A stretch of DNA of 64,000 nucleotides from Cornus controversa (taxonomy: Eukaryota; Streptophyta; Magnoliopsida; Cornales; Cornaceae), in the NCBI GenBank assembly GCA_026545225.1, contig CM048847.1:4960001-5024000 (forward strand), read 5' to 3'. The position numbers and the translations under genes were made by a program. Numbering within the stretch: the first letter of the stretch is position 1; each line of letters begins with the position of its first letter. Below are positions 43,381-57,200 of the stretch, in pieces. The notes beneath the pieces were generated by a model. It saw nothing but the letters and a program-made list of their open reading frames with translations. It did not search any database and was not told the DNA's origin.

Positions 43381-46300
43381 ATCCCGCTTTGGCTTAGAAT
43401 CGACTGTGTCGACATCCAAAAGAAATGAGAATGCAACAACAATTTTAAATTAGTTTCGTTTGAGTTCTTTTATTTCAAATAGTCCTATTCAAAGAGAAAT
43501 CGTGCATTATCCCAATCATATGGTGCTTTGGGCCAAAATCAGCTTTTTGGATATTAGAAATAAATGGGCGTGGCAACAACAATTTTAAACTACTTTCGTT
43601 CGAGTTGTTTTGTTTCAAAATTTAAATTCCTTGAGTAATCGTGCCACAATTAGAATTTGACTCTACTTTTTGACAAACTTGACGACCTAGACATCCAAAA
43701 TACACAACGAGCATACTGATCCAATCTTTATCACGTTTTGTTAGGGTTATTCTTATTCGAAAAGAGGAATTCCTAGTAAAAATCATGTATTATCCCGATC
43801 GTATGGTTTTTTGTGCCAGAATCGACCGTCTTGACTTCAGAAAGAAACAAGCTCGCAACAACAATTTGAAATTAGTGTCGTTTGAGTTGTTTTCTTTCCA
43901 AAAGTTCTATTCCTAGAAAATCGTGCCACAATAAGAATCGTACGTTGTTGGTTCCAAATTTAATATTATAGACATACAAAATACTCAACGATCATGCCGA
44001 TCCAATCTTCATCATGTTTTGTTTCAGTCATTTTGATCCGAAAATAGAAATTTGTAGTAAATCGTGCATGATCACAACTGGATCGTGCATTGTGCCAGAA
44101 TCGAACGTCTGGACATCAGAAAAGAAATGAGAATGCTAACATCAATTTTAAACTTGTTTTATTTGCGTTGTTTTGTTTCAAAAAGTCAAATTACTTAAAA
44201 AATTGTACCACAATCAGAATTTGACGTTGCATGTTGCCTAAATCGACCGCCTAGACATCCAAAAGACACAACGAGCATGCCAGTCCAATCTTCATCTTGT
44301 TTTGTTAGGTTATTCTTATTCGAAAAGAGCAATTCGTAGTAGAAATTGTGTATTATCCCAATCGTATGGTTTTTTGTGCCAGAATCGACCGTCTTGACTT
44401 CAGAAAGAAACAAGCTCACAACAACAATTTGAAATTAGTGTCGTTTGAGTTGTTTTCTTTCCAAAAGTTCTATTCCTAGAAAATCGTGCCACAATAAGAA
44501 TCGTACGTTGTTGTTGCCAAATTTAATATTATAGACAGAGAAAATACTCAACGATCATGCCGATCCAATCTTCATCATGTTTTCTTTCAGTCGTTTTGAT
44601 CTGAAAATAGAAATTTCTAGTAAATCGTGCATGATCACAACTGGATCGTGCATTGTGCCAGAATCGAACGTCTGGACATCAGAAAAGAAATGAGCATGCC
44701 AACATCGATTTTAAACTTATTTTGTTTGAGTTGTTTTGTTTCAAAAAGTCAAATTACTTAAGAAATAGTACCACAATCAGAATTTGACGTTGCATGTTGG
44801 CTAAATCAACCGCCTAAAAGTCCAAAAGACACAACGAGCATGTCAGTCCAATCTTCATCTTGTTTGTTCGAGTTGTTTAGATTCGAGAAGAGCAATTCAT
44901 CGTAGAAATTGTTCATTATCGCAATCGTATCCTGGTTTGTTTCAGAATTGACTGTCTAGAGATCCAAAAGAAATGAGCATGCAACAACGATTTTGAATTA
45001 GTTTCATTTGAGTTCTTTTGTTTCAAAAAGTCCTATGCAAAGAGAAATCGTGCATTATCCCAATCGTATGGTGCTTTTGGCCAGAATCAACCGTTTGGAC
45101 ATCTGAAATAAATGGGCGTGGCAACAACAATTTTAAACAAGTTTCGTTTGAGTTGTTTTGTTTCAAAACTTCAAATTGCTAGAGTAATCGTGCCACAATT
45201 AGAATTTGGCATTGCTTTTTGCCAAATTTGACCACCTAAACATCCAAAATACACAACGAGCATACTGATCCAATCTTCATCACGTTTTGTTAGGTTATTC
45301 TTATTCGAAAAGAGCAATTCGTAGTAGAAATTGTGTATTATCCCAATCGTATGCTGTTTTGTGCCAGAATCGACCGTCTTGACGTCAAAAAGAAATGTGC
45401 ATGCAACATTAATTTCAAATTAGTGTCGCTTGAGTTGTTGTCTTTCAAAAAGTTCTATACCTAGAAAAATTGTGCCACAATAAGAATCGTACGTTGTTGT
45501 TGCCAAATTCAATATTCTAGACATCCAAAAGACTCAACGATCATGCCGATCCAATCTTCATCATGTTCTGTTTCTGTCATTTTGATTCAAAAATAGAAAG
45601 TCGTAGTAAAATCGTGCATGATCACAACTGTATCGTGCATTATGCCAGAATCGACCGTCTGGACATCAGAAAAGAAATGAGCATGGCAACATCGATTTTA
45701 AACTTGTTTTATTTGAGTTGTTTTGTTTCGAAACGCTGAATTACTTGAGAAATTGTACCACAATCAGAATTTGACGTTGCATGTTGCCTAAATCGACCGC
45801 CTAGACGTCCAAAAGACACAACGAGCATGCGGGTCCAATCTTTATCATGTTTGTTCGAGTCGTTCAGATTCGAGAAGAGTAATTCATTATAGAAATCGTT
45901 CATTATCACAACCGTATCATGCTTTGGCTCAGAATCGACTGTGTCGACATCCAAAAGAAATGAGAATGCAACAACGATTTTAAATTAGTTTCGTTTGAGT
46001 TATTTTATTTCAAATAGTCCTATTCAAAGAGAAATCGTGCATTATCCCAGTCATATGGTGCTTTGGGCCAAAATCAGCTTTTTGGATATAAAAAATAAAT
46101 GGGCGTGGCAACAACAATTTTAAACTAGTTTCGTTCGAGTTGTTTTGTTTCAAAATTTAAATTCCTTGAGTAATCGTGCCACAATTAGAATTTGACGTTA
46201 CTTTTTGACAAACTTGATGACCTAGCATCCAAAATACACAACGAGCATACAAATCCAATCTTTATCACATTTTTTTAGGGTTATTCTTATTCGAAAAGAG

Positions 46301-47862
46301 CAATTCCTAGTAGAAATCGTGTATTATCCCGATCGTATGGTTTTTTGTGCCAGAATCGACCGTCTTGACGTCAGAAAGAAACGAGCATGCAACAACGATT
46401 TTAAATTAGTTTCGTTTGAGTTCTTTTATTTCAAACAAGCCTATTCAAAGAGAAATCGTGCATTATCCCAATCGTATGTTGCTTTGGGCCTGAATCAACC
46501 GTTTGGACATCAGAAATAAATGAGCGTGGCAACAACAATTTTAAACTAGTTTCGTTTGAGTTGTTTTGTTTCAAAACTTCAAATTGCTAGAGTAATCATG
46601 CCACAATTAGAATTTGGCATTGCTTTTTGCCAAATTTGACCAGCTAGACATCCAAAATACACAACGAGCATCTTGATCAAATCTTCATCACGTTTTGTTA
46701 GGGTTATTCTTATTCGAAAAGAGCAATTCATAGTAGAAATCGTGTATTATCCCAATCGTATGGTGTTTTGTGCCAGAATCGACCGTCTTGACGTCAGAAA
46801 GAAACGAGCGTACAACATTAATTTCAAATTAGTGTCGCTTGAGTTGTTGTCTTTCAAAAAGTTCTATACCTAGAAAAATTGTGCCACAATAGGAATCGTA
46901 CGTTGTTGTTGCCAAATTCAATATTCTAGACATCCAAAAGACTCAACGATCATGCCGACCCAATCTTCATCATGTTTTGTTTCTGTCATTTTTATTCAAA
47001 AATAGAAAGTCGTAGTAAAATCGTCCATGATCACAACTGTATCGTGCATTATGCCAGAATCGACCGTCTGGACATCAGAAAAGAAATGAGCATGGCAACA
47101 TCGATTTTAAACTTGTTTTATTTGAGTTGTTTTGTTTCGAAACGCTGAATTACTTGAGAAATTGTACCACAATCAGAATTTGACGTTGCATGTTGCCTAA
47201 ATCGACCGCCTAGACGTCCAAAAGACACAACGAGCATGTCAGTCCAATATTCATCATGTTTGTTCGTGTCGTTAAGATTCGAGAAGAGTAATTCATCATA
47301 GAAATCGTTCATCATCACAACCGTATCCTGCTTTGGCTCAAAATCGACTGTGTCGACATCCAAAAGAAATGAGAATACAACAACGATTTTAAATTACTTT
47401 CGTTTGAGTTCTTTTATTTCAAATAGTCCTATTCAAAGAGAAATCGTGCATTATCCCAATCATATGGTGCTTTGGGCCAAAATCAGCTTTTTGGATATTA
47501 GAAATATATGGGCGTGGCAACAACAATTTTAAACTACTTTCGTTCGAGTTGTTTTGTTTCAAAATTTAAATTCCTTGAGTAATCGTGCCACAATTAGAAT
47601 TTGACATTACTTTTTGACAAACTTGACGACCTAGACATCCAAAATACACAACGAGCATACTGATCCAAACTTTACCACGTTTTGTTAGGGTTATTCTTAT
47701 TCGAAAAGAGGAATTCCTAGTATAAATCATGTATTATCCCGATCGTATGGTTTTTTGTGACAGAATCGACCGTCTTGACTTCAGAAAGAAACAAGCTCAC
47801 AACAACAATTTGAAATTAGTGTCGTTTGAGTTGTTTTCTTTCCAAAAGTTCTATTCCTAGAA

Positions 47863-50800
47863 AATCGTGCCACAATAAGAATCGTACGTTGTTGTTGCCA
47901 AATTTAATATTATAGACAGAGAAAATACTCAACGATCATGCCGATCCAATCTTCATCATGTTTTCTTTCAGTCGTTTTGATCTGAAAATAGAAATTTCTA
48001 GTAAATCGTGCATGATCACAACTGGATCGTGCATTGTGCCAGAATCGAACGTCTGGACATCAGAAAAGAAATGAGCATGCCAACATCGATTTTAAACTTA
48101 TTTTGTTTGAGTTGTTTTGTTTCAAAAAGTCAAATTACTTAAGAAATAGTACCACAATCAGAATTTGACGTTGCATGTTGGCTAAATCAACCGCCTAAAA
48201 GTCCAAAAGACACAACGAGCATGTCAGTCCAATCTTCATCTTGTTTGTTCGAGTTGTTTAGATTCGAGAAGAGCAATTCATCGTAGAAATTGTTCATTAT
48301 CACAATCGTATCCTGGTTTGTTTCAGAATTGACTGTCTAGAGATCCAAAAGAAATGAGCATGCAACAACGATTTTGAATTAGTTTCATTTGAGTTCTTTT
48401 GTTTCAAAAAGTCCTATGCAAAGAGAAATCGTGCATTATCCCAATCGTATGGTGCTTTTGGCCAGAATCAACCGTTTGGACATCTGAAATAAATGGGCGT
48501 GGCAACAACAATTTTAAACAAGTTTCGTTTGAGTTGTTTTGTTTCAAAACTTCAAATTGCTAGAGTAATCGTGCCACAATTAGAATTTGGCATTGCTTTT
48601 TGCCAAATTTGACCACCTAAACATCCAAAATACACAACGAGCATACTGATCCAATCTTCATCACGTTTTGTTAGGTTATTCTTATTCGAAAAGAGCAATT
48701 CGTAGTAGAAATTGTGTATTATCCCAATCGTATGCTGTTTTGTGCCAGAATCGACCGTCTTGACGTCAAAAAGAAATGTGCATGCAACATTAATTTCAAA
48801 TTAGTGTCGCTTGAGTTGTTGTCTTTCAAAAAGTTCTATACCTAGAAAAATTGTGCCACAATAAGAATCGTACGTTGTTGTTGCCAAATTCAATATTCTA
48901 GACATCCAAAAGACTCAACGATCATGCCGATCCAATCTTCATCATGTTCTGTTTCTGTCATTTTGATTCAAAAATAGAAAGTCGTAGTAAAATCGTGCAT
49001 GATCACAACTGTATCGTGCATTATGCCAGAATCGACCGTCTGGACATCAGAAAAGAAATGAGCATGGCAACATCGATTTTAAACTTGTTTTATTTGAGTT
49101 GTTTTGTTTCGAAACGCTGAATTACTTGAGAAATTGTACCACAATCAGAATTTGACGTTGCATGTTGCCTAAATCGACCGCCTAGACGTCCAAAAGACAC
49201 AACGAGCATGCGGGTCCAATCTTTATCATGTTTGTTCGAGTCGTTCAGATTCGAGAAGAGTAATTCATTATTGAAATCGTTCATTATCACAACCGTATCA
49301 TGCTTTGGCTCAGAATCGACTGTGTCGACATCCAAAAGAAATGAGAATGCAACAACGATTTTAAATTAGTTTCGTTTGAGTTATTTTATTTCAAATAGTC
49401 CTATTCAAAGAGAAATCGTGCATTATCCCAGTCATATGGTGCTTTGGGCCAAAATCAGCTTTTTGGATATAAAAAATAAATGGGCGTGGCAACAACAATT
49501 TTAAACTAGTTTCGTTCGAGTTGTTTTGTTTCAAAATTTAAATTCCTTGAGTAATCGTGCCACAATTAGAATTTGACGTTACTTTTTGACAAACTTGATG
49601 ACCTAGCATTCAAAATACACAACGAGCATACTAATCCAATCTTTATCACGTTTTGTTAGGGTTGTTCTTATTCGAAAAGAGCAATTCCTAGTAGAAATCG
49701 TGTATTATCCCGATCGTATGGTTTTTTGTGCCAGAATCGACCGTCTTGACGTCAGAAAGAAACGAGCATGCAACAACGATTTTAAATTAGTTTCGTTTGA
49801 GTTCTTTTATTTCAAACAAGCCTATTCAAAGAGAAATCGTGCATTATCCCAATCGTATGTTGCTTTGGGCCTGAATCAACCGTTTGGACATCAGAAATAA
49901 ATGAGCGTGGCAACAACAATTTTAAACTAGTTTCGTTTGAGTTGTTTTGTTTCAAAACTTCAAATTGCTAGAGTAATCGTGCCACAATTAGAATTTGGCA
50001 TTGCTTTTTGCCAAATTTGACCAGCTAGACATCCAAAATACACAACGAGCATCCTGATCAAATCTTCATCACGTTTTGTTAGGTTATTCTTATTCGAAAA
50101 GAACAATTCTAAGTAGAAATTGTGTATTATCCCAATCGTATGGTGTTTTGTGCCAGAATCGACCGTCTTGACGTCAAAAAGAAATGTGCATGCAACATTA
50201 ATTTCAAATTAGTGTCGCTTGAGTTGTTGTCTTTCAAAAAGTTCTATACCTAGAAAAATTGTGCCACAATAAGAATCGTACGTTGTTGTTGCCAAATTCA
50301 ATATTCTAGACATCCAAAAGACTCAACGATCATGCCGATCCAATCTTCATCATGTTCTATTTCTGTCATTTTGATTCAAAAATAGAAAGTCGTAGTAAAA
50401 TCGTGCATGATCACAACTGTATCGTGCATTATGCCAGAATCGACCGTCTGGACATCAGAAAAGAAATGAGCATGGCAACATCGATTTTAAACTTGTTTTA
50501 TTTGAGTTGTTTTGTTTCGAAACGCTGAATTACTTGAGAAATTGTACCACAATCAGAATTTGACGTTGCATGTTGCCTAAATCGACCGCCTAGATGTCCA
50601 AAAGACACAACGAGCATGCCAGTCCAATATTCATCATGTTTGTTCGTGTCGTTAAGATTCGAGAAGAGTAATTCATCATAGAAATCGTTCATTATCACAA
50701 CCGTATCCTGCTTTGGCTCAGAATCGACTGTGTCGACATCCAAAAGAAATGAGAATACAACAACGATTTTAAATTACTTTCGTTTGAGTTCTTTTATTTC

Positions 50801-53800
50801 AAATAGTCCTATTCAAAGAGAAATCGTGCATTATCCCAATCATATGGTGCTTTGGGCCAAAATCAGCTTTTTGGATATTAGAAATAAATGGGCGTGGCAA
50901 CAACAATTTTAAACTACTTTCGTTCGAGTTGTTTTGTTTCAGAATTTAAATTCCTTGAGTAATCGTGCCACAATTAGAATTTGACGTTACTTTTTGACAA
51001 ACTTGACGACCTAGACATCCAAAATACACAACGAGCATACTGATCCAAACTTTACCACGTTTTGTTAGGGTTATTCTTATTCGAAAAGAGGAATTCCTAG
51101 TATAAATCATGTATTATCCCGATCGTATGGTTTTTTGTGACAGAATCGACCGTCTTGACTTCAGAAAGAAACAAGCTCACAACAACAATTTGAAATTAGT
51201 GTCGTTTGAGTTGTTTTCTTTCCAAAAGTTCTATTCCTAGAAAATCGTGCCACAATAAGAATCGTACGTTGTTGTTGCCAAATTTAATATTATAGACATA
51301 GAAAATACTCAACGATCATGACGATTCAATCTTCATCATGTTTTCTTTCAGTCGTTTTGATCTGAAAATAGAAATTTGTAGTAAATCGTGCATGATCACA
51401 ACTGGATCGTGCATTGTGCCAGAATCGAACGTCTGGACATCAGAAAAGAAATGAGCATGCCAACATCGATTTTAAACTTATTTTGTTTGAGTTGTTTTGT
51501 TTCAAAAAGTCAAATTACTTAAGAAATAGTACCACAATCAGAATTTGACGTTGCATGTTGGCCAAATCGACCGCCTAAAAGTCCAAAAGACACAACGAGC
51601 ATGCCAGTCCAATCTTCATCTTGTTTGTTCGAGTTGTTTAGATTCGAGAAGAGCAATTCATCGTAGAAATCGTTCATTATCGCAATCGTATCCTGGTTTG
51701 TTTCAGAATTGACTGTCTAGAGATCCAAAAGAAATGAGCATGCAACAACGATTTTGAATTAGTTTCATTTGAGTTCTTTTGTTTCAAAAAGTCCTATGCA
51801 AAGAGAAATCGTGCATTATCCCAATCGTATGGTGCTTTTGGCCAGAATCAACCGTTTGGACATCTGAAATAAATGGGCATGGCAACAACAATTTTAAACA
51901 AGTTTCGTTTGAGTTGTTTTGTTTCAAAACTTCAAATTGCTAGAGTAATCGTGCCACAATTAGAATTTGGCATTGCTTTTTGCCAAATTTGACCACCTAG
52001 ACATCCAAAATACACAACGAGTATACTGATCCAATCTTCAGCACGTTTTGTTAGGTTATTCTTATTCGAAAAGAGCAATTCGTAGTAGAAATTGTGTATT
52101 ATCCCAATCGTATGGTGTTTTGTGCCAGAATCGACCGTCTTGACGTCAGAAAGAAACGAGCGTACAACATTAATTTCAAATTAGTGTCGCTTGAGTTGTT
52201 GTCTTTCAAAAAGTTCTATACCTAGAAAAATTGTGCCACAATAAGAATCGTACGTTGTTGTTGCCAAATTCAATATTCTAGACATCCAAAAGACTCAACG
52301 ATCATGCCGATCCAATCTTCATCATGTTTTTTTTCTATCATTTTGATTCAAAAATAGAAAGTCATAGTAAAATCGTGCATGATCACAACTGTATCGTGCA
52401 TTATGCCAGAATCGACCGTCTGGACATCAGAAAAGAAATGAGCATGGCAACATCGATTTTAAACTTGTTTTATTTGAGTTGTTTTGTTTCGAAACACTGA
52501 ATTACTTGAGAAATTGTACCACAATCAAAATTTGACATTGCATGTTACCTAAATCGACCGCCTACATGTCCAAAAGACACAACGAGCATACGGGTCCACT
52601 CTTCATCAGGTTTGTTCGAGTCGTTCAGATTCGAGAAGAGTAATTCATCATAGAAATCGTTCATTATCACAACCGTATCCCGCTTTGGCTCAGAATCGAC
52701 TGTGTCGACATCCAAAAGAAATGAGAATGCAACAACGATTTTAAATTAGTTTCGTTTGAGTTCTTTTATTTCAAATAGTCCTATTCAAAGAGAAATCGTG
52801 CATTATCCCAATCATCTGGTGCTTTGGGCCAAAATCAGCTTTTTGGATATTAGAAATAAATGGGCGTGGCAACAACAATTTTGAACTACTTTCGTTCGAG
52901 TTGTTTTGTTTCAAAATTTAAATTCCTTGAGTAATCGTGCCACAATTAGAATTTGACTCTACTTTTTGACAAACTTGACGACCTAGACATCCAAAATACA
53001 CAACGAGCATACTGACCCAATCTTTATCACGTTTTGTTAGGGTTATTCTTATTCGAAAAGAGGAATTCCTAGTAAAAATCATGTATTATCCCGATCGTAT
53101 GGTTTTTTGTGCCAGAATCGACCGTCTTGACTTCAGAAAGAAACAAGCTCGCAACAACAATTTGAAATTAGTGTCGTTTGAGTTGTTTTCTTTCCAAAAG
53201 TTCTATTCCTAGAAAATCGTGCCACAATAAGAATCGTACGTTGTTGGTTCCAAATTTAATATTATAGACATACAAAATACTCAACGATCATGCCGATCCA
53301 ATCTTCATCATATTTTGTTTCAGTCATTTTGATCCGAAAATAGAAATTTGTAGTAAATCGTGCATGATCACAACTGGATCGTGCATTGTGCCAGAATCGA
53401 ACGTCTGGACATCAGAAAAGAAATGAGAATGCTAACATCGATTTTAAACTTGTTTTATTTGCGTTGTTTCGTTTCAAAAAGTCAAATTACTTAAAAAATT
53501 GTACCACAATCAGAATTTGACGTTGCATGTTGCCTAAATCGACCGCCTAGACATCCAAAAGACACAACGAGCATGCCAGTCCAATCTTCATCTTGTTTGT
53601 TCGAGTTGTTTAGATTCGAGAAGAGCAATTCATCGTAGAAATCGTTCATTATCGCAATCGTATCCTGGTTTGTCTCAGAATTGACTGTCTAGACATCCAA
53701 AAGAAATGAGCATGCAACAACGATTTTAAATTAGTTTGATTTGAGTTCTTTTGTTTCGAAAAGTCCTATTCAAAGAGAAATCGTGCATTATCCCAATCGT

Positions 53801-54200
53801 ATGGTGCTTTTGGCCAGAATCAACCGTTTGGACATCTGAAATAAATGGGCGTGGCAACAACAATTTTAAACAAGTTTCGTTTGAGTTATTTTGTTTCAAA
53901 ACTTCAAATTGCTAGAGTAATCGTGCCACAATTAGAATTTGGCATTGCTTTTTGCCAAATTTGACCACCTAAACATCCAAAATACACAACGAGCATACTG
54001 ATCCAATCTTCATCACGTTTTGTTAGGTTATTCTTATTCGAAAAGAACAATTCTAAGTAGAAATTGTGTATTATCCCAATCGTATGGTGTTTTGTGCCAG
54101 AATCGACCGTCTTGACGTCAAAAAGAAATGTGCATGCAACATTAATTTCAAATTAGTGTCGCTTGAGTTGTTGTCTTTCAAAAAGTTCTATACCTAGAAA
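47863..54200 (+). repeat. Tandem 6338-bp duplication in the array, copy 1
   Basis: It corresponds base for base to 54201-60538 with about ten differences noted by eye. Shared private variants include CATACGGGTCCACTC (52590 and 58928), TTTTTTTTCTATCATT (52327 and 58665) and AACAATTCTAAGTAG (54046 and 60384). Confidence 0.85.
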
Positions 54201-57200
54201 AATCGTGCCACAATAAGAATCGTACGTTGTTGTTGCCAAATTTAATATTATAGACAGAGAAAATACTCAACGATCATGCCGATCCAATCTTCATCATGTT
54301 TTCTTTCAGTCGTTTTGATCTGAAAATAGAAATTTGTAGTAAATCGTGCATGATCACAACTGGATCGTGCATTGTGCCAGAATCGAACGTCTGGACATCA
54401 GAAAAGAAATGAGCATGCCAACATCGATTTTAAACTTATTTTGTTTGAGTTGTTTTGTTTCAAAAAGTCAAATTACTTAAGAAATAGTACCACAATCAGA
54501 ATTTGACGTTGCATGTTGGCTAAATCAACCGCCTAAAAGTCCAAAAGACACAACGAGCATGTCAGTCCAATCTTCATCTTGTTTGTTCGAGTTGTTTAGA
54601 TTCGAGAAGAGCAATTCATCGTAGAAATTGTTCATTATCGCAATCGTATCCTGGTTTGTTTCAGAATTGACTGTCTAGAGATCCAAAAGAAATGAGCATG
54701 CAACAACGATTTTGAATTAGTTTCATTTGAGTTCTTTTGTTTCAAAAAGTCCTATGCAAAGAGAAATCGTGCATTATCCCAATCGTATGGTGCTTTTGGC
54801 CAGAATCAACCGTTTGGACATCTGAAATAAATGGGCGTGGCAACAACAATTTTAAACAAGTTTCGTTTGAGTTGTTTTGTTTCAAAACTTCAAATTGCTA
54901 GAGTAATCGTGCCACAATTAGAATTTGGCATTGCTTTTTGCCAAATTTGACCACCTAAACATCCAAAATACACAACGAGCATACTGATCCAATCTTCATC
55001 ACGTTTTGTTAGGTTATTCTTATTCGAAAAGAGCAATTCGTAGTAGAAATTGTGTATTATCCCAATCGTATGCTGTTTTGTGCCAGAATCGACCGTCTTG
55101 ACGTCAAAAAGAAATGTGCATGCAACATTAATTTCAAATTAGTGTCGCTTGAGTTGTTGTCTTTCAAAAAGTTCTATACCTAGAAAAATTGTGCCACAAT
55201 AAGAATCGTACGTTGTTGTTGCCAAATTCAATATTCTAGACATCCAAAAGACTCAACGATCATGCCGATCCAATCTTCATCATGTTCTGTTTCTGTCATT
55301 TTGATTCAAAAATAGAAAGTCGTAGTAAAATCGTGCATGATCACAACTGTATCGTGCATTATGCCAGAATCGACCGTCTGGACATCAGAAAAGAAATGAG
55401 CATGGCAACATCGATTTTAAACTTGTTTTATTTGAGTTGTTTTGTTTCGAAACGCTGAATTACTTGAGAAATTGTACCACAATCAGAATTTGACGTTGCA
55501 TGTTGCCTAAATCGACCGCCTAGACGTCCAAAAGACACAACGAGCATGCGGGTCCAATCTTTATCATGTTTGTTCGAGTCGTTCAGATTCGAGAAGAGTA
55601 ATTCATTATAGAAATCGTTCATTATCACAACCGTATCATGCTTTGGCTCAGAATCGACTGTGTCGACATCCAAAAGAAATGAGAATGCAACAACGATTTT
55701 AAATTAGTTTCGTTTGAGTTATTTTATTTCAAATAGTCCTATTCAAAGAGAAATCGTGCATTATCCCAGTCATATGGTGCTTTGGGCCAAAATCAGCTTT
55801 TTGGATATAAAAAATAAATGGGCGTGGCAACAACAATTTTAAACTAGTTTCGTTCGAGTTGTTTTGTTTCAAAATTTAAATTCCTTGAGTAATCGTGCCA
55901 CAATTAGAATTTGACGTTACTTTTTGACAAACTTGATGACCTAGCATTCAAAATACACAACGAGCATACTAATCCAATCTTTATCACGTTTTGTTAGGGT
56001 TATTCTTATTCGAAAAGAGCAATTCCTAGTAGAAATCGTGTATTATCCCGATCGTATGGTTTTTTGTGCCAGAATCGACCGTCTTGACGTCAGAAAGAAA
56101 CGAGCATGCAACAACGATTTTAAATTAGTTTCGTTTGAGTTCTTTTACTTCAAACAAGCCTATTCAAAGAGAAATCGTGCATTATCCCAATCGTATGTTG
56201 CTTTGGGCCTGAATCAACCGTTTGGACATCAGAAATAAATGAGCGTGGCAACAACAATTTTAAACTAGTTTCGTTTGAGTTGTTTTGTTTCAAAACTTCA
56301 AATTGCTAGAGTAATCGTGCCACAATTAGAATTTGGCATTGCTTTTTGCCAAATTTGACCAGCTAGACATCCAAAATACACAACGAGCATCCTGATCAAA
56401 TCTTCATCACGTTTTGTTAGGTTATTCTTATTCGAAAAGAACAATTCTAAGTAGAAATTGTGTATTATCCCAATCGTATGGTGTTTTGTGCCAGAATCGA
56501 CCGTCTTGACGTCAAAAAGAAATGTGCATGCAACATTAATTTCAAATTAGTGTCGCTTGAGTTGTTGTCTTTCAAAAAGTTCTATACCTAGAAAAATTGT
56601 GCCACAATAAGAATCGTACGTTGTTGTTGCCCAATTCAATATTCTAGACATCCAAAAGACTCAACGATCATGCCGATCCAATCTTCATCATGTTCTATTT
56701 CTGTCATTTTGATTCAAAAATAGAAAGTCGTAGTAAAATCGTGCATGATCACAACTGTATCGTGCATTATGCCAGAATCGACCGTCTGGACATCAGAAAA
56801 GAAATGAGCATGGCAACATCGATTTTAAACTTGTTTTATTTGAGTTGTTTTGTTTCGAAACGCTGAATTACTTGAGAAATTGTACCACAATCAGAATTTG
56901 ACGTTGCATGTTGCCTAAATCGACCGCCTAGATGTCCAAAAGACACAACGAGCATGCCAGTCCAATATTCATCATGTTTGTTCGTGTCGTTAAGATTCGA
57001 GAAGAGTAATTCATCATAGAAATCGTTCATTATCACAACCGTATCCTGCTTTGGCTCAGAATCGACTGTGTCGACATCCAAAAGAAATGAGAATACAACA
57101 ACGATTTTAAATTACTTTCGTTTGAGTTCTTTTATTTCAAATAGTCCTATTCAAAGAGAAATCGTGCATTATCCCAATCATATGGTGCTTTGGGCCAAAA

